DNA from: Brachybacterium sp.
GTDB lineage: Bacteria; Actinomycetota; Actinomycetes; Actinomycetales; Dermabacteraceae
NCBI GenBank assembly: GCA_027322375.1
Contig: DAHVRS010000051.1
Location: forward strand, 1-7,544
DNA length: 7,544 bases
Direction: 5' to 3'
How positions within the stretch are numbered: the stretch's first letter is position 1; each line of letters starts with the position of its first letter. The notes under the pieces are model-generated. The model did no database searches and was not told the origin of the DNA. It saw only the letters and a list, made by a program, of their open reading frames with translations. The position numbers were made by a program, and so were the translations under genes. This document shows, piece by piece, positions 1-5,400 of the stretch.

Positions 1-1
1 C

Positions 2-316
2 GCGATCGCGCTGACCGGCACGCTCGTGCTGCGCGGTGACGGGCAGGGAGGCCGGCGCGCCATCTCCCTGGTCCCCGACCATCACGTCGTCGTGGACGAG
101 AGCGAGCAGGTGGTGCTCGGCGTGCCCCGCGCGATCGAGCGCATGGCCGAGGACCCCCGGGCCGCCTGGACCATGATCTCCGGCCCCTCCGCCACGAGCG
201 ACATCGAGCTCGACCGCGTGGAGGGCGTGCACGGACCACGCCGCCTCGAGATCATCCTCATCGAGCCCGAACCCGAATCTGACCCCACACGCACCACCGA
301 GCAGGAGACCCCGTGA
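2..316 (+). CDS. lutC: LutC-like LUD-domain protein, 3' part (5' end outside window)
   Basis: Only the last 104 residues are visible; the frame is already open at base 2. They carry the C-terminal hallmarks of the LUD domain (LutC/YkgG family): a V-P-D-H-H-V-V-V strand at visible residues 24-31, and the signature G-P-S-A-T-S-D-I-E near visible residues 61-69, followed by the conserved E-G-V-H-G-P. LutC belongs to the LutABC complex, an iron-sulfur L-lactate oxidation system feeding pyruvate to metabolism in the cytoplasm; that role comes from the family. lutA and lutB would be expected to the left but are not in the window. A Glu/Pro/Thr-rich tail of about 16 residues follows the domain. The stop overlaps the GTG start of the next gene by four bases, implying co-translation. 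A stand-alone LUD protein of other function cannot be excluded. Confidence 0.8.
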   Translation, partial: AIALTGTLVLRGDGQGGRRAISLVPDHHVVVDESEQVVLGVPRAIERMAEDPRAAWTMISGPSATSDIELDRVEGVHGPRRLEIILIEPEPESDPTRTTEQETP

Positions 317-1269
317 CCGCTTCCCCCGCTGCTTCCTCCGCTGCATCCTCCCCCGCCCGCGACCGCGGCCGACTCCTCGAGATCACCGCCGGCGAGTACG
401 TCGCCGAGATCTCGACCGTCGGCGCGATGCTCGAGGGTGTCACCGTCGGCGGCCGTGACCTGCTGGTGCGGAACCCGGAGACCGGGCCCATGCAGTTCTA
501 CCGCGGGGCGATCGTCGCCCCCTGGCCGAACCGGATCGGTGACGGCACCTACACCTGGGACGGGCAGGAGATCAGCGCGCCGCTGAACGAGCCCGAGCGC
601 GGCAACGCCCTCCACGGCCTGATCTCCTTCCAGGAGTTCGCAGTCGCCGAGGAGAGCGCCGAGGCCGTCGTGCTGACCGCCGTGCTGTTCCCCTCCCCCG
701 GCTACCCCTTCCACCTCGAGCTCACGGTGCGCCACGCCCTGGACGCGCTGACCGGCCTGACCACGACGGTGACGGCACGGAACCTCGGCGCGCAGGACGC
801 TCCGTACGGCGTGTGCCCGCACCCCTATCTCGTCGCCGGGCCGGAGCCGCTGGATGAGTGGTTGCTCGAGTTGGCCGCCGGCACCGTCCTCACCGTCACC
901 GAGGACCGTCTGCTGCCCACCGGCACCGCCCCGATCGCCGACGGCGAGGACTTCGACTTCCGCGCCCCGAAGCAGCTGGGCACGCTGTTCATCGACCACG
1001 CCTTCACCGACCTGGCCCGCGATGCAGAGGGTTCCCTGCGCATCACAGTCACCGCGCCGGGCGGGACCGGCGTCGAGCTCACCGCCGGGCCCGAGCTCCC
1101 GTGGGTGCAGATCCACACCGGCGACCGCCCCGAGCCGGAGAACAGCCGTCTGGGTCTCGCCGTCGAGCCGATGACCTGCCCGCCGGATGCCTTCCGCAGC
1201 GGCGAGGACGTGGTGCGCCTGGCCCCCGACGCCGAGCACACCGCCGCCTGGAGCTTGCGCGGCTGGTGA
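313..1269 (+). CDS. aldose 1-epimerase family protein (galactose mutarotase-like)
   Basis: This 318-residue cytoplasmic enzyme has the galactose mutarotase-like fold and should interconvert alpha and beta anomers of an aldose. Family landmarks appear in order: P-N-R-I with Arg74, L-H-G-L with His101, the C-P-H-P-Y segment with His170 (expected general acid), I-D-H-A-F with Asp228, and V-E-P-M-T with Glu285 (expected catalytic base), followed by P-D-A-F. Full length and all five expected active-site positions suggest an active enzyme. The exact sugar is unknown, because many actinobacterial relatives are annotated only as 'aldose 1-epimerase family'. The GTG start is supported by AGGAG at 303-307, five bases upstream, and by the 4-base overlap with the LUD gene. 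Residues 1-18 are Ala/Ser-rich and outside the domain. The gene ends 52 bases before a strong hairpin. Confidence 0.9.
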   Translation: MTASPAASSAASSPARDRGRLLEITAGEYVAEISTVGAMLEGVTVGGRDLLVRNPETGPMQFYRGAIVAPWPNRIGDGTYTWDGQEISAPLNEPERGNALHGLISFQEFAVAEESAEAVVLTAVLFPSPGYPFHLELTVRHALDALTGLTTTVTARNLGAQDAPYGVCPHPYLVAGPEPLDEWLLELAAGTVLTVTEDRLLPTGTAPIADGEDFDFRAPKQLGTLFIDHAFTDLARDAEGSLRITVTAPGGTGVELTAGPELPWVQIHTGDRPEPENSRLGLAVEPMTCPPDAFRSGEDVVRLAPDAEHTAAWSLRGW

Positions 1270-1308
1270 GACCCGGCGGGCACGCCCCGCGGCGCAACCC
1301 ACGGCACA

Positions 1309-1324
1309 CCTCAGAACACTGAGG
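1309..1324. repeat. small 6-bp hairpin overlapping the terminator's left arm
   Basis: CCTCAG at 1309-1314 pairs with CTGAGG at 1319-1324 across an AACA loop. The right arm shares bases 1322-1324 with the foot of the large terminator stem, so the two cannot both form completely. It may be an accessory part of the terminator or a chance structure. Confidence 0.4.
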
Positions 1325-1359
1325 ACGGGCCCGTCACCTCGCGGTGACGGGCCCGTCCT
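1322..1359. terminator. bidirectional hairpin terminator between convergent genes
   Basis: A perfect 17-bp inverted repeat has arms at 1322-1338 and 1343-1359 and a TCGC loop at 1339-1342. It sits between the plus-strand epimerase gene (stop at 1269) and the minus-strand lsr2 gene (stop at 1398), so it can serve both. Neither side has a long U tract (TTCAT follows on the plus strand), which is common for hairpin terminators in high-GC actinobacteria. The rest of 1270-1397 holds no gene. Confidence 0.85.
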
Positions 1360-1397
1360 TCATGCTGCCCGCGGCGTCGTCGCTGCGGGGTGGCGGC

Positions 1398-1727
1398 TCA
1401 CTGGCCGTGAGCCTCCTCGTAGGCCTTGCGGATGGTCGCGGAGATGCGGCCGCGGTCCGGGACCTCGTAGCCCGCCTCGCGCGCCCAAGCGCGGATGCGT
1501 GCGGAATCGCTGGAGGAGCGCGCAGCGGTGCCGGTGCCGCGCGAGCGACGACCGCCCACCCGACGAGCCTTCTCCGCCCAGCCGCCGATCGCTTCACGGA
1601 TCTTCTCCGCGTTCTCGGACGTCAGGTCGATCTCGTAGGCGACTCCGTCCAGGGCGAAGTTCACCGTCTCATCGGCCTTTTCGCCGTTCAGATCGTCGAT
1701 GAGCTTGACTACGGTCTTCCGTGCCAC
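1398..1727 (-). CDS. lsr2: Lsr2-family nucleoid-associated protein (H-NS-like silencer)
   Basis: The 109-residue product matches Lsr2 along its full length (M. tuberculosis Lsr2 is 112 residues). The N-terminal oligomerisation domain covers about residues 1-58, with the typical M-A-R-K-T-V-V start, D-D-L-N-G and the V-x-F-x-L-D-G-V-x-Y-E-I-D-L segment. A basic Gly/Arg/Ser linker (about 57-75) leads to the C-terminal DNA-binding domain (about 76-109), with I-R-x-W-A-R-E-x-G and the AT-hook-like R-G-R at 92-94 that inserts in the minor groove. Lsr2 coats and bridges AT-rich DNA and silences foreign genes. The GTG start is set by GAGGGAG at 1735-1741, seven bases upstream. The gene follows lysS, as in mycobacteria, but probably has its own promoter. 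The clpC gene that follows lsr2 in mycobacteria is absent here. Some genomes carry several lsr2 paralogues; the lysS linkage marks this as the ancestral copy. Confidence 0.96.
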   Translation of the reverse strand: MARKTVVKLIDDLNGEKADETVNFALDGVAYEIDLTSENAEKIREAIGGWAEKARRVGGRRSRGTGTAARSSSDSARIRAWAREAGYEVPDRGRISATIRKAYEEAHGQ

Positions 1728-1796
1728 AGGGGTTCTCCCTCACTGGTCTGGTGTCAGATTCACGAGCGTGCTCGGGCGAGTTCGCTGCGCGCACCC

Positions 1797-1825
1797 AGTA
1801 TGGGTTGATTCCGTGGGGATTTCAA
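1797..1825 (-). promoter_or_regulatory. probable sigma-70-type promoter of lsr2
   Basis: On the minus strand a -35-like TTGAAA (1820-1825) is separated by exactly 17 bases from a -10-like CATACT (1797-1802). Transcription would start near 1790, leaving a leader of about 60 bases before the lsr2 GTG at 1727. The element lies in the 113-base gap after the small membrane gene. Bases 1805-1842 are only about 45% GC, far below the surroundings, which fits a promoter and possibly self-binding by Lsr2 (inference). Confidence 0.6.
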
Positions 1826-1840
1826 TCCGATTACGGGAAA

Positions 1841-2023
1841 TCAGGCCGGGTGATTCTGTTCATCCTTGCCATGGCGTTCACGGTATTCCCGTTCGGCCTG
1901 CTTCTCTATGTCGCGCTCGTTCCGATCGGCGCGTAGGATCGCACGGATCACGAACCAGAAAAGCAGTCCCACACCGATCGACGGAAGCAGCGCCCCCGCC
2001 TCGAACCAGAATCCGGAATCCAT
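1841..2023 (-). CDS. 60-aa single-pass membrane protein of unknown function
   Basis: I do not recognise a named family. The 60-residue product has a short N-terminus, one hydrophobic segment at about residues 10-29 (A-L-L-P-S-I-G-V-G-L-L-F-W-F-V), and a highly charged, probably helical tail from residue 30 to the end, rich in Arg, Glu and Lys. The positive-inside rule puts this tail in the cytoplasm. The gene looks real: GGAGG at 2030-2034 lies six bases before the ATG, and the start is one base beyond the lysS stop, so it should be co-translated with lysS. GC at third codon positions is about 70% by hand count, clearly lower than in the neighbours, and it uses the rare codons CTA and ATA. 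It could be a conserved micrococcal hypothetical linked to lysS/lsr2 or a fast-evolving lineage-specific peptide. A role cannot be assigned. Confidence 0.75.
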   Translation of the reverse strand: MDSGFWFEAGALLPSIGVGLLFWFVIRAILRADRNERDIEKQAEREYRERHGKDEQNHPA

Positions 2024-2024
2024 C

Positions 2025-3533
2025 TCAGGCCTCCGGCTTCACGAGCGGGAAGAGGATCGTCTCGCGGATTCCGTGACCGGTCAGCGCCATGAGGAGGCGG
2101 TCCACGCCCATGCCCATGCCGCCCGTCGGCGGGAGCGCGTACTCCATGGCCTGCAGGAAGTCCTCGTCCAGGCGCATCGCCTCGTCGTCGCCCTGCGCGG
2201 CGAGCTGGGCCTGCTGCGCGAAGCGCTCGCGCTGGACCACGGGGTCGACCAGCTCGGAGTAGCCGGTGCCGAGCTCGAAGCCGCGCACGTAGAGGTCCCA
2301 CTTCTCGACCACGCCGGGCACGGAGCGGTGCGCACGCACCAGCGGGCTGGTCTCGACGGGGAAGTCGCGCACGAAGGTCGGCTCGTGCAGGTGATCGCCC
2401 ACGCGGTGCTCGAAGAGCTCCTCGACGAGCTTGCCGTGGCCGTACTTCGGATGCTCGAGATCGAGATCGAGGGAACGAGCGATCTCGCGCAGCCGCTCCG
2501 GCGTCGTCTCGGGGGTGATCTCCTCGCCGAGGGATTCTGAGAGGGACCCGTAGACGGTGATCTTCGCCCATTCTCCGGAGAAGTCGTACTCGGAACCGTC
2601 CGCGAGGGTGACGATCTGGGAACCGGTCGCGCGCTCGGCCGCTTCCTGCACGAGCGTCTGGGTGAGCTCTCCGATCGTGTCGTAATCCCCGTACGCCTGG
2701 TAGGCCTCGAGCATCGCGAACTCCGGCGAATGCGTGGAGTCCGCGCCCTCGTTGCGGAAATTGCGGTTGATCTCGAAGACCTTCTCGAGACCGCCCACGG
2801 CGGCGCGCTTGAGGAACAGCTCCGGTGCGATCCGCAGATACAGATCGAGATCGAACGCATTCATGTGGGTGACGAACGGGCGCGCGGCGGCGCCCGAGGG
2901 GATCACCTGCAGCATCGGCGTCTCGACCTCGATGTACTCGCGGTCATGGAAGGAGCTGCGCAGAGAATGCATGACCTCGGCGCGCAGGCGAACCGTGTCC
3001 CGCGCCTCCTGGCGCACGATGAGGTCGACGTAGCGGTGGCGGACCCGCGACTCTTCGGAGAGGTCGGCATGCAGCACCGGAAGGGGGCGCACTGCCTTGG
3101 CCGCCATCTGCCAGGTGTCGGCGAAGACGGAGAGCTCGCCGCGGCGCGAGGCGCCGACACGGCCGTGGAAGAAGACGTGGTCGCCGAGGTCGACGTCGGC
3201 CTTGAGATGCGCCAGGCGCTCCTCACCGATCACAGCCTGGGAGGCCATGATCTGCAAGCGCTGCCCGGCGCCGTCCTGGAGGGTGATGAAGGCGAGCTTG
3301 CCGGTGTTGCGCTGGAAGACGACGCGGCCCGAGACGCCGACCTCGTCCTCGGTCTCCACGCCGGCCTCGAGGTGGCCGTACTTCTCGCGCACCTCGGCGA
3401 TCGTGGCGGTCACCGGCACTAAAACGGGATAGGGCTCCTCACCGCGCGCCAGCAGGCGTTCGCGCTTGGACCTGCGGACCGCGATCTGGTCGGAGGTGTC
3501 CGTCGTCTCGGGGGCAGGGGAAATCTCGCTCAT
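2025..3533 (-). CDS. lysS: lysyl-tRNA synthetase, class II
   Basis: This 502-residue cytoplasmic enzyme activates lysine with ATP and charges tRNA(Lys). The N-terminal OB-fold anticodon-binding domain spans about residues 62-150 (V-S-G-R-V, then F-I-T-L-Q-D-G-A-G). The class II catalytic core follows. Motif 1 lies around 199-212 (Y-I-E-V-E-T-P-M-L). Motif 2 is [14 protein letters not shown] at 259-272, and motif 3 is [11 protein letters not shown] at 471-481 with the conserved Arg479. Y-S-E-L-V-D-P at 425-431 belongs to the active site. Length and motifs are complete. The ATG at 3533 has no convincing Shine-Dalgarno, and the preceding bases are C-rich, so initiation may be leaderless. Leu38 is encoded by TTA (3420-3422), very rare in such GC-rich genomes. 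panC ends 44 bases upstream; the small membrane gene begins one base after the stop. Confidence 0.97.
   Translation of the reverse strand: MSEISPAPETTDTSDQIAVRRSKRERLLARGEEPYPVLVPVTATIAEVREKYGHLEAGVETEDEVGVSGRVVFQRNTGKLAFITLQDGAGQRLQIMASQAVIGEERLAHLKADVDLGDHVFFHGRVGASRRGELSVFADTWQMAAKAVRPLPVLHADLSEESRVRHRYVDLIVRQEARDTVRLRAEVMHSLRSSFHDREYIEVETPMLQVIPSGAAARPFVTHMNAFDLDLYLRIAPELFLKRAAVGGLEKVFEINRNFRNEGADSTHSPEFAMLEAYQAYGDYDTIGELTQTLVQEAAERATGSQIVTLADGSEYDFSGEWAKITVYGSLSESLGEEITPETTPERLREIARSLDLDLEHPKYGHGKLVEELFEHRVGDHLHEPTFVRDFPVETSPLVRAHRSVPGVVEKWDLYVRGFELGTGYSELVDPVVQRERFAQQAQLAAQGDDEAMRLDEDFLQAMEYALPPTGGMGMGVDRLLMALTGHGIRETILFPLVKPEA
2030..2034 (-). promoter_or_regulatory. Shine-Dalgarno of the 60-aa membrane gene
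   Basis: A perfect GGAGG on the minus strand sits inside the last codons of lysS, six bases from the ATG of the small gene. It is the main evidence that this short frame is translated. Confidence 0.75.
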
Positions 3534-3540
3534 GGGGGCG

Positions 3541-3546
3541 ATTGTC
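3541..3546 (-). promoter_or_regulatory. candidate -10 element for a leaderless lysS transcript
   Basis: GACAAT on the minus strand ends seven bases before the A of the lysS ATG, the spacing expected if transcription begins at the start codon. Four of six bases match TATAAT. No good -35 hexamer is visible 16-18 bases upstream. The case rests on position and on the lack of a Shine-Dalgarno. The 44-base gap also contains a 10-bp palindrome, CCCGTACGGG, at 3568-3577 directly after panC. Confidence 0.35.
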
Positions 3547-3577
3547 TCATCACCGCACTGGGGAATGCCCGTACGGG

Positions 3578-4495
3578 TCAGGGAGCTGTCACCACCGCCA
3601 CAGCCGCATCCAGCAGGCGGGTGCCCTGGACGTACCCGGCGAGGACCAGGAGCACCTCGCCCCGGTGGTCCGGTCCGGCCTCCTCGAGGGTGGCGGGATC
3701 CAGGGCGAGGGCGTAGTCCCAGCCGATCTCGGCCCTCGCCACGGCCTCGCGCAGCACCTGCTGGATGCCCTCTAGGGAGGGCGCGGCGGCTTCGGCAGAG
3801 CGGAGAGTGCGGGAGAGGACCAGAGCCTGCTCGCGCCCAGCGTCATCGAGATAGGCGTTCCGACTGGAGCGAGCAAGGCCCGAGGACTCGCGCTGGATCT
3901 CGACCGGTTCGATCCGCACGCCGAGCTCGAGGTCCTCGACGAGGCGCTGGATGATCGCGAGCTGCTGGGCGTCCTTGCGCCCGAAGACGCTCAGGTGAGG
4001 GTCCGTCAGGCGCAGCAGCTTCGTCACCACGGTGACGACGCCGTCGAAGTGGCCGGGGCGGGCGGCGCCCTCGAGCACGGTGCCGGCGCGGCCTGCGGTG
4101 ACGGAGACCGTGGGCGGCAGCACCGGATACATCTCCTCCACCGACGGGGCGAAGACCGCGTCCACGAGGCCGTCGACGAGCGCGAGGTCCGCGTCGAGAT
4201 CGCGGGGGTAGGCCTCGAAGTCCTCGCCCGGCCCGAACTGGAGGGGGTTCACGAAGTCGGTGAGGATCACGTGGTCGGCGAGCTCACGGGCGCGAGTGAC
4301 GAGCGCGAGGTGGCCCTCGTGGAGTGCTCCCATGGTGAGCACCGCGGCGACGGTGCCGGTCATCTGTCCTCGCAGGGTGCGCAGCTCCGCCTTGGTGGTG
4401 GCGAGCCGCGTGGTGCGGTCGCGGACTCGCTGGGCCGACGGGGCCGTCTGGGCCGACGGGTGCTTCCGGGCCGCCGGGTCGGGCTGTGCGGTCAT
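3578..4495 (-). CDS. panC: pantothenate synthetase (pantoate--beta-alanine ligase)
   Basis: PanC joins pantoate and beta-alanine with ATP to make pantothenate, the CoA precursor, in the cytoplasm. The 305-residue protein shows the family signatures in order: T-M-G-A-L-H-E-G-H at 54-62 (His59 and His62, ATP site), F-V-N-P-L-Q-F at 81-87 (Asn83, Gln86), G-A-A-R-P-G-H-F at 143-150, G-R-K-D-A-Q-Q at 172-178 (Lys174, Asp175), and S-S-R-N at 210-213. The usual Asp before G-L-A in the D-G-L-A-x-S-S-R-N motif is Ser205. Residues 1-27 are an Ala/Pro/Gln-rich extension with a repeated P-S-A-Q, beyond the usual PanC start. The ATG is nevertheless favoured, because it overlaps the stop of the DUF2520 gene (ATGA) and has GGGAGGA at 4505-4511. 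panD and coaX, which follow panC in M. tuberculosis, are absent. Confidence 0.95.
   Translation of the reverse strand: MTAQPDPAARKHPSAQTAPSAQRVRDRTTRLATTKAELRTLRGQMTGTVAAVLTMGALHEGHLALVTRARELADHVILTDFVNPLQFGPGEDFEAYPRDLDADLALVDGLVDAVFAPSVEEMYPVLPPTVSVTAGRAGTVLEGAARPGHFDGVVTVVTKLLRLTDPHLSVFGRKDAQQLAIIQRLVEDLELGVRIEPVEIQRESSGLARSSRNAYLDDAGREQALVLSRTLRSAEAAAPSLEGIQQVLREAVARAEIGWDYALALDPATLEEAGPDHRGEVLLVLAGYVQGTRLLDAAVAVVTAP
4431..4460 (-). repeat. 12-bp direct repeat in the panC N-terminal extension
   Basis: TGGGCCGACGGG (plus strand) occurs at 4431-4442 and 4449-4460, a period of 18 bases or six codons. It encodes P-S-A-Q twice in the non-conserved N-terminal extension of PanC. An in-frame duplication is the simplest origin. 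Confidence 0.7.
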
Positions 4496-5400
4496 GGGGT
4501 CTCGTCCTCCCGGTCGGTCGGGGTCTGCAGCTGGGCCTCGAGCCGGGCTCGGGTGTCCTCGGGGAGTCTCGCACGCCGCAGCGTCGCTCGCGCGAGCGCC
4601 CGATAGGTCTCCCCCGCGTCGGCCGCCTCGCCAGGGATCCCGGTGGCGTCGAGGTCATCGAGCGCCTCGAGATGGGTGGCGACGGTGCCTGCGTCCCCGC
4701 GCATGACGGGGCCGGTGAGGGCGGCGGCGCCGTGCCGGAGGGACTCGTCCAGCGCCGCCTCCATGAGCGGGCGGAGGTAGGCGCCGGGGTCCTCGATGCC
4801 GAGCCGGGCCAGCGCCTCGCGGGCCTGGTCCACGAGGACCACGAGGTGGTTCGCGCCGTGGGCGAGGGCTGCGTGGTAGAGCGGCCGGTCGCCCTCCGCG
4901 AGGACCACGGGGTCGCCGCCCAGCTCGACCACGAGCGCGGCGGCGATCGGCAGCAGCTCGGGGGCTGCGGTCACGCCCATCGGGCAGCCGATCAGGCGGG
5001 GCAGGTCAGCGCGGGTGCCGGTGAAGGTCATCGCGGGGTGGATCGCGAGGGTCGCGCAGCCGGCCTTCGCGAGCGGGGCGACGACCTCGGTGCCGGCACG
5101 GCCGGAGGTGTGGACGATGAGCTGCCCGCCGGGGACCATGCCGGTCGCGACGATGCCGGCGGCGAGGGCGCCGAGCTCGTCGTCGGGGACGGCCAGCAGC
5201 AGCATCTCGCTGCGTTCGACGAGGGAGGGCACGTCCAGCAGCGGCACACCGGGCAGCAGGTCCTCGGCGCGGGCGCGGGAGGCGTCGGAAACGGCGTAGG
5301 CGCCGGTGATGCCGTGCCCTTCGGCGTGCAGCGCGGCACCGAGCACGGCGCCGACGCGGCCTGCGCCGATGATTCCGATGCCCAGACGCGGCGGGGTCAT
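4492..5400 (-). CDS. Rossmann-like / DUF2520 protein, putative dehydrogenase linked to panC
   Basis: This 302-residue protein has two parts. The N-terminal Rossmann domain carries G-A-G-R-V-G at 12-17 (NAD(P)-binding glycine loop), A-V-P-D-D at 70-74 and H-T-S-G at 97-100. The C-terminal helical DUF2520 domain contains H-P-A-M-T-F at 121-126, A-L-A-H-G-A-N-H-L at 178-186 and G-P-V-M-R-G-D at 230-236. It is the equivalent of M. tuberculosis Rv3603c, which also precedes panC. The overall plan resembles 6-phosphogluconate or ketopantoate dehydrogenases, so reduction of ketopantoate to pantoate is an attractive guess, but this is inference from fold and context only. The start is set at 5400 rather than the longer frame from 5463: the ATG overlaps the previous stop (ATGA), follows GGAGGAGGA, and the Rossmann strand begins right after it. 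Its own stop overlaps the panC ATG. Confidence 0.92.
   Translation of the reverse strand: MTPPRLGIGIIGAGRVGAVLGAALHAEGHGITGAYAVSDASRARAEDLLPGVPLLDVPSLVERSEMLLLAVPDDELGALAAGIVATGMVPGGQLIVHTSGRAGTEVVAPLAKAGCATLAIHPAMTFTGTRADLPRLIGCPMGVTAAPELLPIAAALVVELGGDPVVLAEGDRPLYHAALAHGANHLVVLVDQAREALARLGIEDPGAYLRPLMEAALDESLRHGAAALTGPVMRGDAGTVATHLEALDDLDATGIPGEAADAGETYRALARATLRRARLPEDTRARLEAQLQTPTDREDETP

Noticed and set aside
82..1302. 406-codon open frame on the minus strand
   Set aside because: Antisense to the LUD and aldose epimerase genes, whose protein motifs are unambiguous.
1728..1840. Riboswitch or small RNA in the lsr2 leader
   Set aside because: The leader of about 60 bases shows no recognisable aptamer or stable fold beyond the weak dyad noted at the promoter.
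1721..1936. 71-codon plus-strand frame with a hydrophobic C-terminal half
   Set aside because: The hydrophobic stretch comes from the opposite strand of the small membrane gene's charged tail. It starts at a GTG overlapping the lsr2 start, has no good ribosome site, and crosses the lsr2 promoter.
3568..3577. 10-bp palindrome CCCGTACGGG after panC as a terminator or operator
   Set aside because: It has no loop, so it is a poor RNA hairpin, and a palindrome of this size arises by chance in GC-rich DNA. Not called on its own.
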